Of a DNA stretch of 5,741 bases, positions 1 to 4,545 are shown in pieces. The DNA is from an uncultured Paracoccaceae bacterium (lineage in GTDB: Bacteria > Pseudomonadota > Alphaproteobacteria > Rhodobacterales > Rhodobacteraceae): assembly GCA_937132145.1 (NCBI GenBank), contig CAKZNY010000259.1, forward strand, positions 1-5,741, in the 5' to 3' direction. Made by a program: the position numbers and the translations under genes. Positions within the stretch are counted from its first letter, which is position 1; each line of letters begins with the position of its first letter. The notes under the pieces were generated by a model. The model was not told where the DNA came from and searched no databases. It was given only the letters and a program-made list of their open reading frames with translations.

Positions 1-179
1 ACGGTCTTTACCGTATGTTTGATGTGAGCCATAAAGGGCTTGAGAGCGCGATTAAGGTTTGCCGTGAAATCTGTAAGCGGTTGCCCGAAACTTGTGTGAT
101 GATTTTACGTCAAAACAAGGAAACCGAAACGGTCTGGTCGCTCAAGGTCAGCAATAACGAGTTCGTCGGAAGATGCTAA
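1..179 (+). CDS. 3' end of an unknown protein (partial)
   Basis: A reading frame is open from the left edge (first complete codon at base 3) and ends with TAA at 177-179, giving 58 visible residues that finish in 'NNEFVGRC'. The visible part contains a likely amphipathic helix ('GLESAIKVCREICKRL', three Cys in the segment as a whole) followed by a beta-like segment ('TVWSLKVSNNEFV'). No signal peptide or start is visible because the gene begins outside the window. Its stop overlaps the start of the next gene by 7 bases, so the two are probably translationally coupled and part of one operon with the downstream hydrolase. I do not recognise the family. In such a position a late phage protein (tail or lysis-associated) is possible, but nothing in the residues proves it. 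Confidence 0.6.
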   Translation, partial: GLYRMFDVSHKGLESAIKVCREICKRLPETCVMILRQNKETETVWSLKVSNNEFVGRC

Positions 180-493
180 AAAATATGAAAAAAATTATAT
201 TCTTTCTACTGGTTTGTATCGCAAGCACAAACGCCGCTTCCCTTGAATTAAAGGTTATGCAGCAAAAGGTTTTGCCGAATGGTAACGCCTATGGCTTGGA
301 AAGCGGAATCTATTTCGAATTAACAGATTTGGAACCTTTTGTAATGTACAAATTGCAATACTCCGAGGACTTGAAAAAGTGGACAGACATGGTTCACCTT
401 GGCACTTATCAAATGGCGATGACTTCGCCGTATTACACTTGGAATGAGTTGCCACCGTCCAAATGTTTCTTTAGAATCGTCGTGGCTTGGTAA
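173..493 (+). CDS. Small secreted protein with 'LQYSEDLKKW' motif
   Basis: This is a 106-residue protein whose N-terminus is a signal peptide: Lys residues, then a hydrophobic stretch 'IIFFLLVCIAS', then an 'NAA' cleavage-type site near residues 20-22. Translation could also begin at the second Met (base 185, residue 5), which gives a more typical 'MKK' signal peptide. The mature part looks beta-rich. It carries 'YKLQYSEDLKKWTDM' and ends with 'CFFRIVVAW', a pairing that I associate with repeat domains of exported Verrucomicrobiota proteins; this is recognition from memory. The gene overlaps the previous stop and ends one base before the hydrolase start at 495, so it belongs to the same operon. 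A role in lysis or at the cell surface is inferred only from export and neighbourhood. The Cys at residue 15 is not in a proper lipobox. Confidence 0.72.
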   Translation: MLKNMKKIIFFLLVCIASTNAASLELKVMQQKVLPNGNAYGLESGIYFELTDLEPFVMYKLQYSEDLKKWTDMVHLGTYQMAMTSPYYTWNELPPSKCFFRIVVAW

Positions 494-494
494 A

Positions 495-947
495 ATGAAA
501 AAACTAATAATACTTCTAGGATTATCCCTTATCTTTAACGCCGTCTTGGCGCACACCCATAACAATGTTAAACTTACCCGTGAAACAAAAATCATTGCTA
601 TCACTATACTTGCCGAGGCAAGGGGTGAAGGGCAGGGAGGAATGTATGCGGTTGCTGCGGTCATTGCTCAAAGAGCATTCGAGAGAAAAAGAACGCCAAC
701 GGAAATCTGCCTCAAGCCCTATCAATTCAGTTGTTGGAACGGTAAAAAATTAAAAGACCTCGAACATTTGCTGAAGGTTCCACAAGGGAAGTACGCGCTG
801 GCATTGGCAAAGAACATCAAACTTTTAAGTCGTGAATTTATTGGCTTCGCGAATCATTACCACAATAACAAAATCAAACTGCCTTACTGGGCGAAAGGCA
901 AAAAGCCTGTTAAGACAATCGGCAACCACATTTTTTACAAGTTATGA
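495..947 (+). CDS. Secreted SleB-like cell wall hydrolase (probable endolysin)
   Basis: The 150-residue product matches the Hydrolase_2/SleB-type fold of peptidoglycan hydrolases, which cleave the glycan strand. The visible signatures in order are 'TILAEARGEGQGG' (residues 37-49, with E41 the expected catalytic acid and E44 conserved), 'VAAVIAQRA', 'QFSCWN' (77-82), 'NHYH' (120-123) and 'GNHIFYKL' at the C-terminus. An N-terminal signal or signal-anchor peptide (MKKLIILLGLSLIFNAVLA) implies export to the periplasm. I chose ATG 495, one base after the preceding stop, because the upstream in-frame ATG at 444 would bury this peptide behind 17 residues of another gene's coding sequence. No SD motif precedes the start. 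Exported endolysins usually need no classical holin for transport. No spanin or typical holin is evident nearby. Identification of the family is confident; the phage-lysis role is inferred from operon context. Confidence 0.88.
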   Translation: MKKLIILLGLSLIFNAVLAHTHNNVKLTRETKIIAITILAEARGEGQGGMYAVAAVIAQRAFERKRTPTEICLKPYQFSCWNGKKLKDLEHLLKVPQGKYALALAKNIKLLSREFIGFANHYHNNKIKLPYWAKGKKPVKTIGNHIFYKL

Positions 948-1165
948 AAACATCTACAACCCACACACAAAGATTAATGCCATTGGGCGATAACGAGTTA
1001 GAACAAAACCAATTAGGCAATGCAAAAGGAAACAGTAAACTGCGCAAAGCAATGGGGCTTTATAGCAAAAACGTGATGAAGGGCAGCGTCCATACATTTT
1101 TTGAACGACCAGCAGGGTCAAACAAAAACAAAGCAAACAACCGACAAAAACCAAGAAAAAGATAA
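944..1165 (+). CDS. Small basic hypothetical protein
   Basis: This 73-residue protein starts at an ATGA that overlaps the stop of the hydrolase gene, a classic sign of translational coupling. It is rich in Asn, Lys, Gln and Arg and ends in a strongly basic tail ('NNRQKPRKR'). There is no signal peptide, hydrophobic segment or recognisable domain, so it is likely cytoplasmic and perhaps nucleic-acid binding, which is inference from charge only. Its last codons and the junction to the next gene form a repeat that recurs at the end of that next gene, suggesting a duplication. A holin is unlikely because it has no membrane segment. There is no SD sequence ahead of the start. Confidence 0.6.
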   Translation: MKTSTTHTQRLMPLGDNELEQNQLGNAKGNSKLRKAMGLYSKNVMKGSVHTFFERPAGSNKNKANNRQKPRKR

Positions 1166-1171
1166 ATCATG
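1143..1171 (+). repeat. Gene-end/gene-start junction repeat, copy 1
   Basis: These 29 bases cover the last codons (RQKPRKR), the stop and the next ATG. They match copy 2 at 1296-1324 at 26 of 29 positions, including a shared 'GACAAAAACCAA' and 'AAAAGATAAA'. The encoded tails are also alike (NRQKPRKR against NRQKPKKR). Confidence 0.7.
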
Positions 1172-1318
1172 CCAAACGAAAACAGAAAACAATGCGACAC
1201 CAACGGCGGCCAAAAATCAATGCACCTGCGGGAAATGGTCTCGATAAAGGTGAAGATAAACAAACCCTTTACCAACAGGACAAACGCAACCAATAGACAA
1301 AAACCAAAGAAAAGATAA
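1169..1318 (+). CDS. 49-residue basic hypothetical protein
   Basis: ATG at 1169 (three bases after the previous stop) opens a 49-codon frame ending in TAA at 1316-1318. The product is polar and basic (starts MPNENRKQCDTNGG, ends in NRQKPKKR) with no membrane segment and no motif that I know. Support comes from tight packing in the operon and from the C-terminal tail shared with the preceding gene. The sharing extends to the DNA around the stop and next start, so the two genes may have arisen by duplication of a small unit followed by divergence of the 5' part. No SD motif is present. It could also be a decaying copy rather than a functional gene. Confidence 0.45.
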   Translation: MPNENRKQCDTNGGQKSMHLREMVSIKVKINKPFTNRTNATNRQKPKKR

Positions 1319-1324
1319 ACCATG
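1296..1324 (+). repeat. Gene-end/gene-start junction repeat, copy 2
   Basis: This second copy of the junction repeat spans the end of the 49-residue gene and the ATG at 1322. It has three substitutions relative to 1143-1171 and keeps the same reading frame, stop and start arrangement. Confidence 0.7.
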
Positions 1325-1570
1325 AAAGACAACAGCCACAGCCGAAATCAAAAAAAGAGATGGATGGAAGGACAGTTCATCGGGGAAAGCTCGCGCAAAG
1401 GCATCGAAATATGGGAAGGGCTGACGCATAAAGATAAAAGAGAATTTTGGAAATGCGAAAAGGAAAAAGAAGACAGGAGAAGATGCTCAAAAATGCCTCG
1501 GCTCTCTTTGGCTCACCCCACCATGGGATTGAGTTTATCAAATTATGAAACAGCAATACCGTTATACTAA
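1322..1570 (+). CDS. Charged 82-residue hypothetical protein
   Basis: The start ATG lies three bases after the previous stop, in the same 'GATAAAYCATG' junction as the gene before. Residues 1-57 are highly charged (Lys, Arg, Glu clusters such as 'REFWKCEKEKEDRRR') and likely helical. The last 25 residues ('MPRLSLAHPTMGLSLSN...') differ in character and are mostly uncharged. The 3' end overlaps the next short gene by 26 bases. No signal peptide, membrane segment or known motif is visible. The abrupt change of composition near residue 58 could mean that the C-terminal part comes from a frameshift or from reading through unrelated DNA; I cannot decide from one sequence. Confidence 0.5.
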   Translation: MKDNSHSRNQKKRWMEGQFIGESSRKGIEIWEGLTHKDKREFWKCEKEKEDRRRCSKMPRLSLAHPTMGLSLSNYETAIPLY

Positions 1571-1691
1571 ACCGTATAGGGGCAAAGACCCAAACTTCGA
1601 AAAAGAAGAGTTGATTGAAAACGAAAATAATGATAACCTGCAACGCCGGTTGAAGGTAAGCCGCAAACTAAAAAAAACTTTTAATAAATGA
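1545..1691 (+). CDS. 48-residue basic hypothetical protein
   Basis: ATG at 1545 opens a 48-codon frame ending at TGA 1689-1691, just where palindromic repeat A begins. The product begins MKQQYRYTKPYRGKDPNF, has an acidic middle (EKEELIENENND) and a basic end (QRRLKVSRKLKKTFNK), and is probably an alpha-helical cytoplasmic protein. It overlaps the preceding gene by 26 bases in another frame. An in-frame TGA at 1530-1532 means it cannot be a simple upstream extension. It is the last gene of the block-1 operon. No SD is seen. The coding call rests on codon-like composition and position only. Confidence 0.45.
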   Translation: MKQQYRYTKPYRGKDPNFEKEELIENENNDNLQRRLKVSRKLKKTFNK

Positions 1692-1780
1692 AGTCGTAAG
1701 TCCTTCTGCCGCAAGGACTTAGGGCCTCGCGCCCCCCCGCCCCGAAACGTAAGTCGTTGGTACTCAACGACTTAGGACTT
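1691..1780. repeat. Complex palindromic repeat, copy A
   Basis: Two hairpins flank a GC-rich centre. The left one has 9-base perfect arms (1697-1705 and 1713-1721) with a 7-base loop. The right one has 10-base perfect arms (TAAGTCGTTG 1750-1759 and CAACGACTTA 1765-1774) with a 5-base loop. The centre (1722-1747) is almost pure G+C with a run of seven C. The outermost ten bases (1691-1700 and 1771-1780) also pair with one mismatch, so the whole unit is a nested palindrome. Related copies are at 4546-4625 and 5644-5729. No U-rich tail follows directly, so it is not a standard terminator, although its hairpins might still attenuate transcription. Confidence 0.85.
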
Positions 1781-1813
1781 TAATAATTAAAAAAATGATG
1801 CTTTTCAGAGTAG

Positions 1814-1824
1814 AACCGTGCCAA
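1814..1824 (+). repeat. CCGTGCCAA short repeat, copy 1
   Basis: AACCGTGCCAA lies between palindrome A and the first promoter of block 2, with its CCGTGCCAA core 68 bases upstream of the -35 box. The core recurs at 4665-4673 (with a variant CGGTGCCAA next to it) and at 5578-5586. It may be a regulatory or protein-binding site; function unknown. Confidence 0.45.
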
Positions 1825-1866
1825 AAAGTTAAAAACTTTTAAATTATTAAAAAAACTTTCTTCAAT

Positions 1867-1921
1867 AAAAGTTACTTTTACGGTTGACTTTTTCGCTAAT
1901 CGTGTTATACTTTTACCAGTT
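1867..1921 (+). promoter_or_regulatory. Promoter module P1, near-leaderless
   Basis: The A-rich motif AAAAGTTACTTTTA precedes the -35 TTGACT (1884-1889). A 16-base spacer follows, then the -10 TATACT (1906-1911). The start codon ATG at 1922 is only 10 bases past the -10, so the expected transcript starts at or within about 4 bases of the ATG. It drives the 50-residue gene. Confidence 0.85.
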
Positions 1922-2074
1922 ATGAGAGATATGACAGACAACCAATTCAAGCAACTCGCGGCAACCCGCATGGGCCAAATGAGAGAATGGAAAGCAATTC
2001 CCGAAAGCAAGCGCCCCACGTGGGAGGAATTCAAGCGCGGATTTAAAGTGAAAAAAGTTACTTTTAACGGTTGA
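1922..2074 (+). CDS. 50-residue hypothetical protein, first cassette
   Basis: The product begins MRDMTDNQFKQLAATRMGQM and contains 'KRPTWEEFKRGFK'; it is basic and probably helical. The start ATG sits right at the predicted transcription start of P1. A second Met follows at codon 4 ('GAGAGATATG'), so the exact initiation codon is ambiguous by three residues. The stop TGA (2072-2074) lies inside the -35 box TTGACT of the next promoter, and the last codons (KKVTFNG) are encoded by the conserved upstream motif of that promoter. The C-terminus may therefore have been set by the arrival of the next cassette. No family is recognised. Confidence 0.6.
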   Translation: MRDMTDNQFKQLAATRMGQMREWKAIPESKRPTWEEFKRGFKVKKVTFNG

Positions 2075-2108
2075 CTTTGACCCTGAAATAAACTATAATT
2101 TTGAAGTT
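2051..2108 (+). promoter_or_regulatory. Promoter module P2, near-leaderless
   Basis: This is the most canonical copy. The motif A(6)GTTACTTTTAACGG (2051-2070) leads into -35 TTGACT (2071-2076), a 17-base spacer and -10 TATAAT (2094-2099). ATG 2109 is 9 bases beyond the -10. The upstream half overlaps the end of the previous gene, whose stop codon is within the -35 box. Confidence 0.9.
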
Positions 2109-2591
2109 ATGAGCGAAATACACGAAAACATAGACTACAGCGAGGAAACACAAGAGAAGCACCGCAACGCTTGCCCACATTGCGGACAGGAAACCGGAAT
2201 CGGTCACGCATGGATGACGGGTGTCCCGCTCGGTGCGCACTACACGGTTTACGACTCCGGCACATGGGTTTGGCCCGCCAACAGAATCGGCTTTGCCGAT
2301 GCCATCGCTTTTGCGGCAGAGAATGGTCAAGACGTTTGGTTCATGCACGACACTTGCGGCAAGGAACATGACGGCGTGGTGTGGTCATTCCTTGAGTATT
2401 TCCCAACGGCTACCGCGAGCCATCGCTGCTTTGACGGCAAGCAAGCTAAAGTTACCTTGGGGGAGGTTCTCCCAAATGAGTGCTACGACATTGACGAAAT
2501 CGTCATCCACTGGAGCAAACGACCAACACCACCGCCGCCGTCAAGACCATACAATGGCCCACGCGGCCCAAGAAAAAGATCAAGAAAGTGA
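2109..2591 (+). CDS. 160-residue Cys/His-containing protein, possible zinc binder
   Basis: The N-terminal third has a zinc-knuckle-like 'CPHC' (C22, C25) followed by 'GIGHAWMTG'. A second cluster 'FMHDTCGKEHDG' (H80, C83, H87) could complete a metal site, with further Cys at 107 and 125. The middle is rich in Trp and Gly ('GTWVWPANRIGFADAIAFAAE'-like, partly helical). The C-terminus is a Pro-rich, then strongly basic tail (PPPPSRPYNGPRG, ending KRSRK) that could contact nucleic acid. There is no signal peptide. It is the largest gene of the cassette array and is transcribed from P2 with essentially no leader; no downstream Met before residue 36 could serve as an alternative start. The stop falls within the upstream motif of P3. 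Metal binding is inferred from residue spacing and the family is unknown. Confidence 0.8.
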   Translation: MSEIHENIDYSEETQEKHRNACPHCGQETGIGHAWMTGVPLGAHYTVYDSGTWVWPANRIGFADAIAFAAENGQDVWFMHDTCGKEHDGVVWSFLEYFPTATASHRCFDGKQAKVTLGEVLPNECYDIDEIVIHWSKRPTPPPPSRPYNGPRGPRKRSRK

Positions 2592-2637
2592 CTTTTAAGG
2601 GTTGACTTTCCGCTAAAATCTGATATGATTATCCCCA
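2582..2637 (+). promoter_or_regulatory. Promoter module P3, near-leaderless with GTG start
   Basis: The motif AAGAAAGTGACTTTTAAGGG (2582-2601) precedes -35 TTGACT (2602-2607), a 16-base spacer and -10 TATGAT (2624-2629). The start at 2638 is GTG, 8 bases after the -10. The upstream part overlaps the last codons and stop of the Cys/His protein gene. Confidence 0.85.
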
Positions 2638-2838
2638 GTGAGCGAGAGAAAAACAATGAAAAATCAAATGACAATGAGCGAGGTACGCAAACACACAGCC
2701 GAGCGTCGCGAGCGCATAGCCAAACAGGGCGCGGCGCTCCGAGCCAAGGGCGATTGGTTGATAGTTGAGATAGAAAAGCGTAAAAAAGAACTCGATCAAG
2801 TAATGGATCAAATTTTAAGCGATATTTTAAAGAAATGA
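2638..2838 (+). CDS. 66-residue helical coiled-coil-like protein
   Basis: The frame opens with GTG at the position where the other modules have ATG ('GTGAGCGAGAG'). An ATG at codon 7 (base 2656) preceded by 'GAGAG' seven bases upstream is an attractive alternative start giving 60 residues. The product is almost entirely charged and helical, for example 'SEVRKHTAERRERIAKQ' and 'EIEKRKKELDQVMDQIL', with heptad-like Leu/Ile spacing suggesting a coiled coil. There is no membrane segment. It is followed two bases after its stop by a second short gene, so the pair forms a two-gene unit under P3. No family is recognised. Confidence 0.68.
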   Translation: MSERKTMKNQMTMSEVRKHTAERRERIAKQGAALRAKGDWLIVEIEKRKKELDQVMDQILSDILKK

Positions 2839-2840
2839 TT

Positions 2841-2996
2841 ATGAGAGATAAAAACATGAAAGAAAAAACGGTTAAGGTCTACGGGCCTTGGGTGAAGGGT
2901 CATCGAACAGTCAAAGAGATTAGTTTGGATGAGTGGACAAGCTACACGCCGCTAAACAGGCTGGCCGATGAACTAATAAAAGTTCAAAAAAATTAA
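2841..2996 (+). CDS. 51-residue hypothetical protein
   Basis: ATG 2841 lies two bases after the previous stop. The frame encodes MRDKNMKEKTVKVYGPWVKG and so on, ending 'LADELIKVQKN' with TAA at 2994-2996. The start context ATTATGAGAGAT copies the start segment of the promoter modules even though no -35/-10 pair lies ahead of it. A second in-frame ATG at codon 6 with 'GAGAGATAAAAAC' before it could be the real start. The protein has a short beta-like front ('KTVKVYGPWVKG') and a helical end, without known motifs. The 3' end runs into the A-rich motif of P4. It is probably co-transcribed with the coiled-coil gene. Confidence 0.58.
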   Translation: MRDKNMKEKTVKVYGPWVKGHRTVKEISLDEWTSYTPLNRLADELIKVQKN

Positions 2997-3040
2997 TTTT
3001 AAGGCTTGCCTTTTTCGTCAATCCTGTCATAATTAAGGGA
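2986..3040 (+). promoter_or_regulatory. Promoter module P4, near-leaderless with GTG start
   Basis: The A-rich motif A(7)TTAATTTTAAGGC precedes -35 TTGCCT (3006-3011), a 16-base spacer and -10 CATAAT (3028-3033). GTG 3041 is 7 bases past the -10, the tightest copy. The -35 is weaker than in the other modules. The motif contains the stop of the preceding gene. Confidence 0.78.
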
Positions 3041-3397
3041 GTGAGAGAAACAAAGAAAATGAAAACTAACCTACATAAACACATTCAAGCGGTAAAGCCA
3101 AGCGAACGAGCATCTGTTGTCATTGGTAAAAAGGCAGGAACCCCCAAAAGAATTCCTATTGCTTTTCGGGTTAAGCTAGACACAAAAGAAACACTTGAAA
3201 AACTGTCTAACCAGTTGAATCTATCCCAAACCCATATTATTGAGATGGTGGTCGATTACTTTGCTCACACTTCAGAGCCTGAAGTTTCAAGGGTAAAGCT
3301 CGAAACTCAAAAGGATAGCCTCGAAAGGCAACTTTCGAAGACTAGAGAAAAGTTAAAAAAATTAAATTTAAGGGTTGACATTCAACCAAAACCATGA
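3041..3397 (+). CDS. Ribbon-helix-helix-like DNA-binding protein with coiled-coil tail
   Basis: The 118-residue product has a central segment typical of ribbon-helix-helix regulators. A strand 'IPIAFRVKLD' (38-47) is followed by helix 'TKETLEKLSNQLN' (48-60), the turn 'LSQT', and helix 'HIIEMVVDYFAH' (65-76). The basic N-terminus (KPSERASVVIGKKAGTPKR) could act as a DNA-contacting arm. Residues 82-110 look like a coiled coil. The start is GTG 3041 by analogy with the other modules, with an alternative ATG at codon 7 (base 3059) after 'GAGAG'. The last eight codons (RVDIQPKP) run through the -35 region of P5. RHH proteins usually dimerise and repress promoters with repeated operators, so this is the best candidate regulator of the modules. 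That link is inference. Domain call moderately confident. Confidence 0.75.
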   Translation: MRETKKMKTNLHKHIQAVKPSERASVVIGKKAGTPKRIPIAFRVKLDTKETLEKLSNQLNLSQTHIIEMVVDYFAHTSEPEVSRVKLETQKDSLERQLSKTREKLKKLNLRVDIQPKP

Positions 3398-3413
3398 GAC
3401 AATAAATTCTGTT
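3355..3413 (+). promoter_or_regulatory. Promoter module P5, near-leaderless, inside upstream gene
   Basis: The A(7)TTAAATTTAAGGG motif precedes -35 TTGACA (3375-3380), a 17-base spacer and -10 GACAAT (3398-3403). ATG 3414 is 10 bases beyond. The entire -35 and most of the spacer encode the C-terminus of the RHH-like protein, whose TGA is at 3395-3397, just before the -10. It closely resembles P6 ('CATTnAACCAAAACC'). Confidence 0.8.
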
Positions 3414-3677
3414 ATGAGAGATATGTTTAAATTCCAATATAACCCGGCTCGCCACAACGGCGAGGTAAATCACGCTGGCGAAGTTTTCGATTACGTTGGC
3501 GTAATCGTTGACAAGTTCGAGAATCAAACCGAAGGTGAAGACTTTTCGGGGGTGACGGTCGAGCTTTACGACAACGAAGGGCCAACCGGCCAGACTCGAC
3601 GATTCCGATGGGATCGCATAGTCGGGGCCGTAAACCTTGCCAACACGGCGCAAGCCATGCACGGAGGGCGCATATAA
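3414..3677 (+). CDS. 87-residue hypothetical beta-rich protein
   Basis: I place the start at ATG 3414, matching 'GTTATGAGAGATATG' in P1. The frame could be extended to a TTG at 3375, but that TTG is the -35 box of P5 and is not a start. A second Met is at codon 4. The product contains 'GEVFDYVGVIVDKFENQ' and 'DFSGVTVELYDNEG', a pattern of alternating strands like a small beta-barrel, then 'RRFRWDRIVGAVNLANTAQ'. It has no signal peptide. Its TAA overlaps the next ATG (TAATG), so the two genes are probably coupled. Residues 49-66 resemble small nucleotide-binding barrels only in general shape, and I do not recognise the family. Confidence 0.7.
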   Translation: MRDMFKFQYNPARHNGEVNHAGEVFDYVGVIVDKFENQTEGEDFSGVTVELYDNEGPTGQTRRFRWDRIVGAVNLANTAQAMHGGRI

Positions 3678-3940
3678 TGAAACTCCGACACAAAGACGCA
3701 AACACAATCGAGTTACATTTTAAGAACGGAAATATATTTTTCTTTTCTTATGATACGCCGGTTGCCGCTCGTATCGACTCACAGTATTATAAAACGAGCC
3801 AACACCACAGCGCGATCACCTCGCGCCATGTAAACCGTTTTTTGCACGGTGACACGGTTAACGCAACCGAAAAGCCGCAATACTTCTTTGACGAAGAAAT
3901 TGAACGCATCCACTTTGCAAGCCGCAAACTCTACGCTTGA
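3677..3940 (+). CDS. 87-residue phage-type hypothetical protein
   Basis: Start ATG 3677 overlaps the previous stop and is the only start in the window with a canonical SD sequence (GGAGG at 3663-3667, nine bases upstream). The frame could extend back to 3608 but would then overlap the previous gene by 70 bases. The core 'NTIELHFKNGNIFFFSYDTPVAA' (residues 9-31) followed by 'YYKT...HSAITSRHVNRFL' (38-56) resembles small conserved phage proteins of the type 'FSY-T-vA......TSkHiNkfL', which I recall under a DUF label (possibly DUF8033). Function unknown. The TGA stop (3938-3940) lies inside the -35 box TTGACA of P6, the same arrangement as at P2. The family recognition is from memory and should be treated as tentative. 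Confidence 0.75.
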   Translation: MKLRHKDANTIELHFKNGNIFFFSYDTPVAARIDSQYYKTSQHHSAITSRHVNRFLHGDTVNATEKPQYFFDEEIERIHFASRKLYA

Positions 3941-3974
3941 CATTAAACCAAAACCTGTTACAATAATTCCTGTT
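3937..3974 (+). promoter_or_regulatory. Promoter module P6, near-leaderless
   Basis: -35 TTGACA (3937-3942), 16-base spacer, -10 TACAAT (3959-3964), then ATG 3975 ten bases on. This copy lacks the A-rich upstream motif, because those bases are the coding end of the preceding gene, but its spacer and start region match P5 closely. Confidence 0.82.
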
Positions 3975-4151
3975 ATGAGAAAAACTACTAAAAAAATAAA
4001 ATGGCTGGTAAACGACCTCGGACTCAACGAACTTGATGCGTGGTTGTGGATGATAGGCGGCGCAGCATTGACGGCTGCGGTTCTGGTGCTGCTGATAGGC
4101 GAAGGCCCAGAGATGTACCGATACTGGAGAGTCGCAGCCCTTAACTTCTAA
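3975..4151 (+). CDS. Small single-pass membrane protein
   Basis: The 58-residue product has a basic N-terminus (MRKTTKKIKW), a short amphipathic stretch 'LVNDLGLNELDAW', then one hydrophobic segment 'LWMIGGAALTAAVLVLLIG' (about residues 25-43) and a short tail 'EGPEMYRYWRVAALNF'. The positive N-terminus predicts N-in topology. I chose ATG 3975 because it sits at the module start position; a longer frame from 3849 would overlap the previous gene. There is no other Met before the membrane segment, so this cassette supports genuine use of the leaderless ATG. Function is unknown. Small phage membrane proteins include holins, superinfection-exclusion and host-takeover proteins, but nothing here discriminates between them. 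Confidence 0.75.
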   Translation: MRKTTKKIKWLVNDLGLNELDAWLWMIGGAALTAAVLVLLIGEGPEMYRYWRVAALNF

Positions 4152-4159
4152 TAAAAAAA

Positions 4160-4390
4160 ATGAAAAATAATAAAATGAATACTGTAATATCAATCAACTG
4201 GAAAATTCGTGATCTAATTCGCGAGAAGTTATCATTCGCAAACTGGCACAAGACCGTTTTCGGTCGTCCCGCTTCCCGAAAGGTTTTGAGCGAAATCAAA
4301 GCTACAGCCGAAGAATTGGCTGAAATGAAAAAAGCCGTGCTTTACGCGGGGGGCCGAACATGGCCCCTAGGAGATCAGTCTGGACGTTAA
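4160..4390 (+). CDS. 76-residue hypothetical protein
   Basis: ATG 4160 follows the membrane protein gene by eight A-rich bases, without an SD. ATG 4175 (codon 6, 'MNTVISINWK') is an alternative start. The product is basic at the front ('NWKIRDLIREKLSFANWHKTVFGRPASRK') and has a helix 'EIKATAEELAEMKKAVLYA'. The last residues (GGRTWPLGDQSGR) are encoded by a sequence that folds as a 6-bp GC hairpin (4350-4355 with 4362-4367), so the 3' end of the coding region may double as RNA structure. The gene is the last of block 2 and is followed by another hairpin and a strong terminator. No family is recognised. Confidence 0.6.
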   Translation: MKNNKMNTVISINWKIRDLIREKLSFANWHKTVFGRPASRKVLSEIKATAEELAEMKKAVLYAGGRTWPLGDQSGR

Positions 4391-4419
4391 CAATATTAGC
4401 GGCAATGGACGAAGCCGCT
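4350..4419 (+). other. Pair of hairpins ahead of the terminator (possible 3' structured RNA)
   Basis: GGGGCC/GGCCCC (4350-4355, 4362-4367, 6-base loop) lies in the end of the coding region. AGCGGC/GCCGCT (4398-4403, 4414-4419, 10-base loop) lies after the stop. With the terminator hairpin they make three stem-loops in about 125 bases. This could be a stable 3' end or a 3'-derived small RNA; no known RNA family is recognised. Confidence 0.35.
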
Positions 4420-4442
4420 GCTTGAGAGTCCCCTCATAACTG

Positions 4443-4479
4443 CCCTCGTCGAGTTCTCATTGGCTCGGCGGGGGTTTTT
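4443..4479 (+). terminator. Strong rho-independent terminator of block 2
   Basis: An 11-bp stem (4443-4453 with 4464-4474, two G-U wobbles) with a 10-base loop is followed at once by TTTTTATTTTG. It closes the P1-P6 series of cassettes on the + strand. Confidence 0.88.
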
Positions 4480-4545
4480 ATTTTGTTTTTATAATTATAT
4501 AAATTTTTTTATCGTATAAATTTTTTTTATTAAAAAATGATGTTG

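Noticed and set aside
206..220. Lipoprotein signal in the secreted 106-residue protein
   Set aside because: 'LLVC' has Val where a small residue is required before the lipobox Cys; a standard signal peptide fits better.
444..494. Upstream start for the SleB-like hydrolase
   Set aside because: It would overlap the previous gene by 50 bases and place 17 residues ahead of a clear signal peptide that begins at ATG 495.
1706..1780. Palindrome A as a standard intrinsic terminator
   Set aside because: Its hairpins are not followed by a U run; only a mixed TTTAATAATT follows. It may still hinder transcription, but it does not meet the usual criteria.
3375..3413. TTG start extending the 3414 gene by 13 residues
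   Set aside because: The TTG is the first half of the -35 box TTGACA of P5, and the ATG at 3414 has the module start context.
3849..3974. Long form of the membrane protein starting at 3849
   Set aside because: It overlaps the coding region of the 3677 gene in another frame and reads through the P6 promoter.
4398..4425. Cyclic-di-GMP riboswitch-like piece (GGCAA...GGACGAAGCC)
   Set aside because: Only fragments of the consensus match, the spacing is wrong, and it lies at a 3' end before a terminator with no gene directly following.
4340..4480. tRNA or tmRNA
   Set aside because: There is no T-loop (GGTTCGANTCC), acceptor stem or anticodon arm.
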